DNA of 9,012 nt from Bacteroidales bacterium (GTDB taxonomy: Bacteria > Bacteroidota > Bacteroidia > Bacteroidales > Bacteroidaceae). Below are positions 5,965 to 9,012 of the stretch, piece by piece; positions within the stretch are counted from its first letter, which is position 1; each line of letters opens with the position of its first letter. The stretch lies in NCBI GenBank assembly GCA_004555055.1, contig SFJN01000173.1, forward strand, positions 1 through 9,012, written 5' to 3'. The notes beneath the pieces are model-generated. The model was not told the DNA's origin. It worked only from the letters and a program-made list of their open reading frames with translations, and ran no database searches. The position numbers and the translations under genes are program-made.

Positions 5965-7158
5965 TTATGCCTTCATCTGCAGGCACTGAACTGCTTCGGG
6001 GAGCACCAGCTTACCGTCGACACGTTCCTTGGCGAGGAAGCCAACCATGCCGTTACCGGCAAACAGCTCGCGCAGCTCACCGAGGGAGCGACTGCCACGG
6101 TCACCGATGTTATAGTAGGAGAAATCGCCAAAGGCGATGGTCTTTGCACCGGCTGCGATAGTGGGCATGAACTGGGAAGTGTGGACGGGGTAACCGAGCA
6201 GACGGTCGGGTTCACCTGCGGTCAGGGCGGGCTGCCACATATACATGCCGTTGCCGTCCTTCAGCTTGCGGATCGCTGCAATGGTCTGATCGTTCATGAT
6301 GAATACCGCGTTCTTGCGGTAGGGGCGCTTGAGGGAATAGACGAGGTTGATCACTTCGTCTGCGGTAATCGCGGTGCTGGATGCGGTGGTCACGCCGGTC
6401 TGGGCACCACCGGCCGCAGCAAGGATGCCAAGGGGCTTGCCGTTGCCGTCGCCGTTAATGAAGGCGTCTTCCTCCGCGTTGGCAAGAGCCTTGCCGAAGG
6501 CATCGAAGAGGTAGTTCTCGATATCGAACATGCTGTCGTACAGGAGTTCTTCAGTGACCTTGACTGCTACGTGCAGCTTGTGTGCATCGAGGATGATCTG
6601 GTCGAAGGTGGCGTCACCGAAAGTGAGGGATTCGCCTTCCTCAATCCACGCAGCTGCGGGGGTGGATGCAGCAATGTTGATCTTATGATCGCCGGAAGTG
6701 CTCAGACGATGGCCCAGTCTGCGGATCACGTTTTCCTCGGTCAGCTTGGTGATCAGGCGGGAGTCGTATTCGTCGGGGACGAGGTAACCGCCGTCTGCGT
6801 CCACGCCTTCCTGCATGATGTTGCTCACCTGACGGAAGTTGGAGCGGAGAGCGTTCAGAACGGCCTGCTTATATTCATCGGAAGCGCGACCGGTCTTCTT
6901 GGGCTTCTCGCTGCGGGTGTTCATGGGGTTCTCGGTGATGGGGGTGCTGGTGGGCTTATTGAGCTCGCGCTCCATAGCCTCCATGGCCTGCATGCGGTCG
7001 ATCTCGGCAGAAATGTCCTTGACCCTCTTTTCCATCTCTGCGTAGGTCTTTGCATCCTCTTCGGACAGGATGCCGTCCTTGTCGCGCTTGGTCTCGACAA
7101 AGGCTTTGGCAGCGTTCCAGCTCTTATTGCGCTTTTCAATGAGTTCAGTGATAGTCAT
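5965..7158 (-). CDS. Major capsid protein, HK97 fold, with N-terminal scaffold domain
   Basis: A 397-residue HK97-family capsid protein. Residues 1-70 are a charged coiled coil that should act as the built-in scaffold (delta domain) removed by the prohead protease. A linker (70-95, Pro/Thr/Lys-rich) follows. The shell domain starts around residue 100 and contains GVDADGGYLVPDEYDSRLI (118-136), AAWIEEGESLTFGDATFDQI (170-188), the HVAVKVTEELLYDS strand-helix (196-209), EEDAFINGDGNGKPLGIL (229-246), then LLGYPVHTSQFMP (320-332) and FGDFSYYNIGDRG (343-355). All are standard landmarks. I cannot say from sequence whether the HK97-type covalent cross-link occurs, or exactly where cleavage falls. The start is the ATG at 7158 with GGAGG 10 bases upstream, overlapping the stop region of the protease gene. 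Confidence 0.96.
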   Translation of the reverse strand: MTITELIEKRNKSWNAAKAFVETKRDKDGILSEEDAKTYAEMEKRVKDISAEIDRMQAMEAMERELNKPTSTPITENPMNTRSEKPKKTGRASDEYKQAVLNALRSNFRQVSNIMQEGVDADGGYLVPDEYDSRLITKLTEENVIRRLGHRLSTSGDHKINIAASTPAAAWIEEGESLTFGDATFDQIILDAHKLHVAVKVTEELLYDSMFDIENYLFDAFGKALANAEEDAFINGDGNGKPLGILAAAGGAQTGVTTASSTAITADEVINLVYSLKRPYRKNAVFIMNDQTIAAIRKLKDGNGMYMWQPALTAGEPDRLLGYPVHTSQFMPTIAAGAKTIAFGDFSYYNIGDRGSRSLGELRELFAGNGMVGFLAKERVDGKLVLPEAVQCLQMKA

Positions 7159-7165
7159 GGGTTAT

Positions 7166-7909
7166 TTACCTCCAGTTTTTAATAAGATTGAGGCGTTCAA
7201 GGCATGTATCCGCCTTGACACCGGGTTTGGGGTCTTCCTTGTGTTCGATCCTACATTTGGCCGCGATCTTATCCATGAGGGAATTGACCACGGTCGCTTC
7301 GGTGAAGAGCATGGATACTGCAGGAATTTCCATGTTCTCGGTTCCGGCGCGTTTCATGATGTCGTCGGCAAAACCGAGCTCTACGGCTTTGGTGGCATCC
7401 ATCCACGTTTCTGCATCCATGAGATGACTGAGCTTTATGCGGCTCATGCCGGTGCGCAGCTCGTAGGCATTGATGATGCTTTCCTTCACACTGTCCAGCA
7501 TCTCGATTGCCTTCTGCATCTCGGTGTGGTCGCCAAAGGCAATGGTGGCGGGGTTGTGGATCATCATCATCGACACGGGCGACATTAGCACCTTTGTGCC
7601 TGCCATGGCGATGACGGACGCAGCCGACGCAGCAATGCCGTCTATCTTGATGGTCACATCGTGGGGGTATTCCATAAGCATGTTGTAGATTTGCGCTGCC
7701 GCCACGCAGTCGCCTCCGGGGCTGTTGATCCACACGGTGATGTTGCCGTCGCCGCTCATGAGCTCATCCTTGAAAAGCTGCGGGGTGACGTCATCGTCAA
7801 ACCAGCTTTCCTCCGCGATGGTGCCGTTCAGGAACAGGGTTCGCTCCGCTGGGGCTTCCTCCGTTGTTGCTTGGTTCTTCCACGTCCAAAACTTCTTCGG
7901 TTTTTTCAT
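7166..7909 (-). CDS. Prohead (capsid maturation) protease, ClpP-like serine protease
   Basis: A 247-residue ClpP/S14-fold protease expected to remove the scaffold domain of the capsid protein. Visible motifs: NGTIAEESWFDDDVTP (28-43); ITVWINSPGGDCVAAAQIYN (57-76), the oxyanion-forming Gly-Gly loop; GIAASAAS with the likely nucleophile Ser95; and MMMIHNP with the likely catalytic His118. The third residue is probably acidic D165 or E167 in MDAETWMDA, by alignment with ClpP from memory. AVELGFADDI (175-184) is also conserved. The open frame extends upstream to 8044, but I take the ATG at 7909. The AAAGGAGG at 7922-7929 is 12 bases upstream (slightly long), the ATG at 7933 has no binding site, and residues upstream of it look unrelated. 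The start overlaps the end of the portal gene by 113 bases in another frame. The C-terminal 55 residues are charged and may be processed. Confidence 0.93.
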   Translation of the reverse strand: MKKPKKFWTWKNQATTEEAPAERTLFLNGTIAEESWFDDDVTPQLFKDELMSGDGNITVWINSPGGDCVAAAQIYNMLMEYPHDVTIKIDGIAASAASVIAMAGTKVLMSPVSMMMIHNPATIAFGDHTEMQKAIEMLDSVKESIINAYELRTGMSRIKLSHLMDAETWMDATKAVELGFADDIMKRAGTENMEIPAVSMLFTEATVVNSLMDKIAAKCRIEHKEDPKPGVKADTCLERLNLIKNWR

Positions 7910-9012
7910 CTTCGGTGTTTTCCTCCTTTCCATCGTCGGTCGGTGTATTTGCAAAAGCTCCTGCGTCTCGCAGCGGGAGCATATTGCCATTGATAAGGTA
8001 TAGGTCTCCGCCTTCTTCGGCGGGTATCCTGTCGAGGTTTTCAAGCTCGCGGATGTCGTTTGCGCTCATCCAGCCGTTCTGTCGGCCTATGGCGTAGCCC
8101 TGCATTCGACTCTGGTAGTCGCCTCGCAGAAGTCCCTCGACGTTGAATTTCACGAAATACTGGCCTTTTTCGTCATCGTTCAGCAGACGTCGCTGGATGC
8201 CTTGCTCCCAGCGGGCCACCCATGGATCAAGGGTGTATTTCACGAATTCCAAAGACTGTTGCTCGATATTAGAAAAGCTCGATTTTTCGAGGTCTCCGAT
8301 CATGTGCGGAGGGATCCTGAAAATTCGAGCGATCTCATTTATTTGGAATTTGCGGGTCTCCAAGAACTGGGCCTGCTCTGGCGCGATCCCGATGGGCGTA
8401 AACTTCATGCCCTCTTCCAGCACGGCGATCTTGTTCGCGTTGCCGCTGCCGCCGAAGGTGGACTGCCAGCTTTCGCGGATACGCTGAGGATCCTTAACGG
8501 TGCCGGGGTGTTCGAGGATGCCTCCGGGTGCTGCACCGTTAGAGAAAAACTTCGCGCCATATTCCTCTGTGGCGATGGCGAGACCAATCGCATTTTTTGC
8601 CATTGCGATGGGACTATACCCAACCAAACCATCAAAACCAAGACCGGGTATGTGCAACACATCTTCAGGCTTGAGGATGACAGTGCTGTCTTTCGACTGG
8701 ATCGCTTCGTCGTTCTGGCGCATGTAGCTGTAATACAGTCGCCCGTGTTCGTCTCGGTCAACGGTCATCTTGTTCGGCATCAGTGGGTACAATCCAATGA
8801 CCTCACCTTTGCCGTTGCGGATGATTTGCGCGTAGGCGTTGCCCCACAAAAGCAAGTGCGTCATGAGTGTCTCGCGGAATACGAAGCTCGACATTTCCGG
8901 GTTCGGCTCGTCATGGAGGAGACGGTAAAGTGGGTGCTCCACAGCCTTCTCTTTGCCGCCGTCGCTGGTGTACTTGTACATGTGCAGTGGCAGACCTGCG
9001 ACGGCCTCCGAT
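7797..9012 (-). CDS. Portal protein, HK97 gp3-like family (N-terminus cut by window edge)
   Basis: At least 404 residues of the dodecameric portal through which DNA is packaged. The frame runs off the top of the window. Its first visible residues, SEAVAGLPLHMYKY, belong to the usual ISExVAxLPLxxY segment found about 40-60 residues into the family, so only the N-terminus is missing. Other landmarks: HPLYRLLHDEPNPEMSSF; HLLLWGNAYAQIIRNGKGEV, giving LYPLMPNKM; EDVLHIPGLGFDGLVGYSPI; FFSNGAAPGGILEHPG; FQINEIARIFRIPPHMIGDL; SNIEQQSLEFVKYTLDPWV. The last 60 residues are a low-complexity acidic tail (DDGKEENTEDEKTEEVLDVEE), then a basic end HHRGGKLV. The final 37 codons overlap the start of the protease gene. 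Confidence 0.96.
   Translation of the reverse strand, partial: SEAVAGLPLHMYKYTSDGGKEKAVEHPLYRLLHDEPNPEMSSFVFRETLMTHLLLWGNAYAQIIRNGKGEVIGLYPLMPNKMTVDRDEHGRLYYSYMRQNDEAIQSKDSTVILKPEDVLHIPGLGFDGLVGYSPIAMAKNAIGLAIATEEYGAKFFSNGAAPGGILEHPGTVKDPQRIRESWQSTFGGSGNANKIAVLEEGMKFTPIGIAPEQAQFLETRKFQINEIARIFRIPPHMIGDLEKSSFSNIEQQSLEFVKYTLDPWVARWEQGIQRRLLNDDEKGQYFVKFNVEGLLRGDYQSRMQGYAIGRQNGWMSANDIRELENLDRIPAEEGGDLYLINGNMLPLRDAGAFANTPTDDGKEENTEDEKTEEVLDVEEPSNNGGSPSGANPVPERHHRGGKLV
7922..7929 (-). promoter_or_regulatory. Ribosome binding site of the protease gene, inside the portal gene
   Basis: AAAGGAGG on the minus strand, 12 bases before the ATG at 7909. It decides the start: the alternative ATGs at 7933 and 8044 have no comparable site. 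In the portal frame the same bases encode part of the segment DDGKEEN in the acidic tail, so the site is embedded in coding sequence. Confidence 0.65.

Noticed and set aside
5915..5986. An N-terminal extension of the connector protein starting at an ATG at 5986.
   Set aside because: It would overlap the end of the capsid gene and translate through the hairpin, and it has no family-like residues. The ATG at 5914 has a proper AGGAG site and the expected MILTLEE start.
5932..7182. A 416-codon open frame on the plus strand, antisense to the capsid gene.
   Set aside because: It mirrors the codon structure of a highly expressed gene with biased third positions. Its product has the Gly/Val/Leu/His-rich composition typical of antisense frames, and the capsid frame on the other strand is unmistakable.
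7910..8044. Longer starts for the protease at 8044 or 7933.
   Set aside because: The extra residues are out-of-frame portal sequence, and neither ATG has a ribosome binding site. AAAGGAGG points to 7909.

Overview
The window is part of the head-and-tail morphogenesis module of a tailed phage or prophage with siphovirus-type genes. Every supported gene lies on the minus strand, so transcription runs from position 9012 down to 1. The gene families are those of HK97-like siphophages of Gram-positive hosts: a phi13-type major tail protein, a TP901-type tape measure, a Dit/Tal pair, and a ClpP-type prohead protease. Strong GGAGG ribosome binding sites at most starts and a base composition slightly above 50% GC by eye suggest a Firmicutes host, probably a clostridial gut bacterium. 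That host call is inference; no host gene is visible.

Layout in transcription order: portal (7797-9012, cut by the window edge), prohead protease (7166-7909), major capsid protein with fused scaffold domain (5965-7158), head-tail connector (5636-5914), head closure protein (5304-5636), HK97 gp10-like protein (4924-5301), tail terminator-like protein (4614-4931), major tail protein (4013-4609), tail assembly chaperone region (3616-4016), tape measure (778-3600), distal tail protein Dit (110-781), and the first 37 codons of the tail-associated lysin/endopeptidase Tal (1-113, cut by the edge). Genes are packed with ATGA or TAATG overlaps or gaps of a few bases, as expected of one polycistronic late transcript. 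The largest clean spacer is 50 bases, after the capsid gene, and holds a GC-rich hairpin. I see no promoter and no stretch over 300 bases without a gene.

The genes form one assembly line. Portal, capsid and protease build and mature the prohead. The connector, closure, gp10-like and terminator proteins join head to tail. The chaperones, tape measure and major tail protein make the tube, and Dit and Tal cap its tip.

The part that does not fit is 3616-4016. Between the major tail protein and the tape measure one expects two chaperone reading frames joined by a programmed -1 ribosomal frameshift. The frameshift signal is there in textbook form (A AAA AAC, 7-base spacer, two-part hairpin). However, the frames on both sides of it are interrupted: in each, a recognisable N-terminal part and a recognisable C-terminal part lie in different frames, as if an internal piece were missing. 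The upstream frame now stops 8 bases before the slippery site, so ribosomes starting at the gene's own start cannot reach it in frame. This is either real prophage decay confined to one locus or an error in the source assembly. I found no clear sign of a new biological system; the remaining genes are a conventional and apparently intact set.
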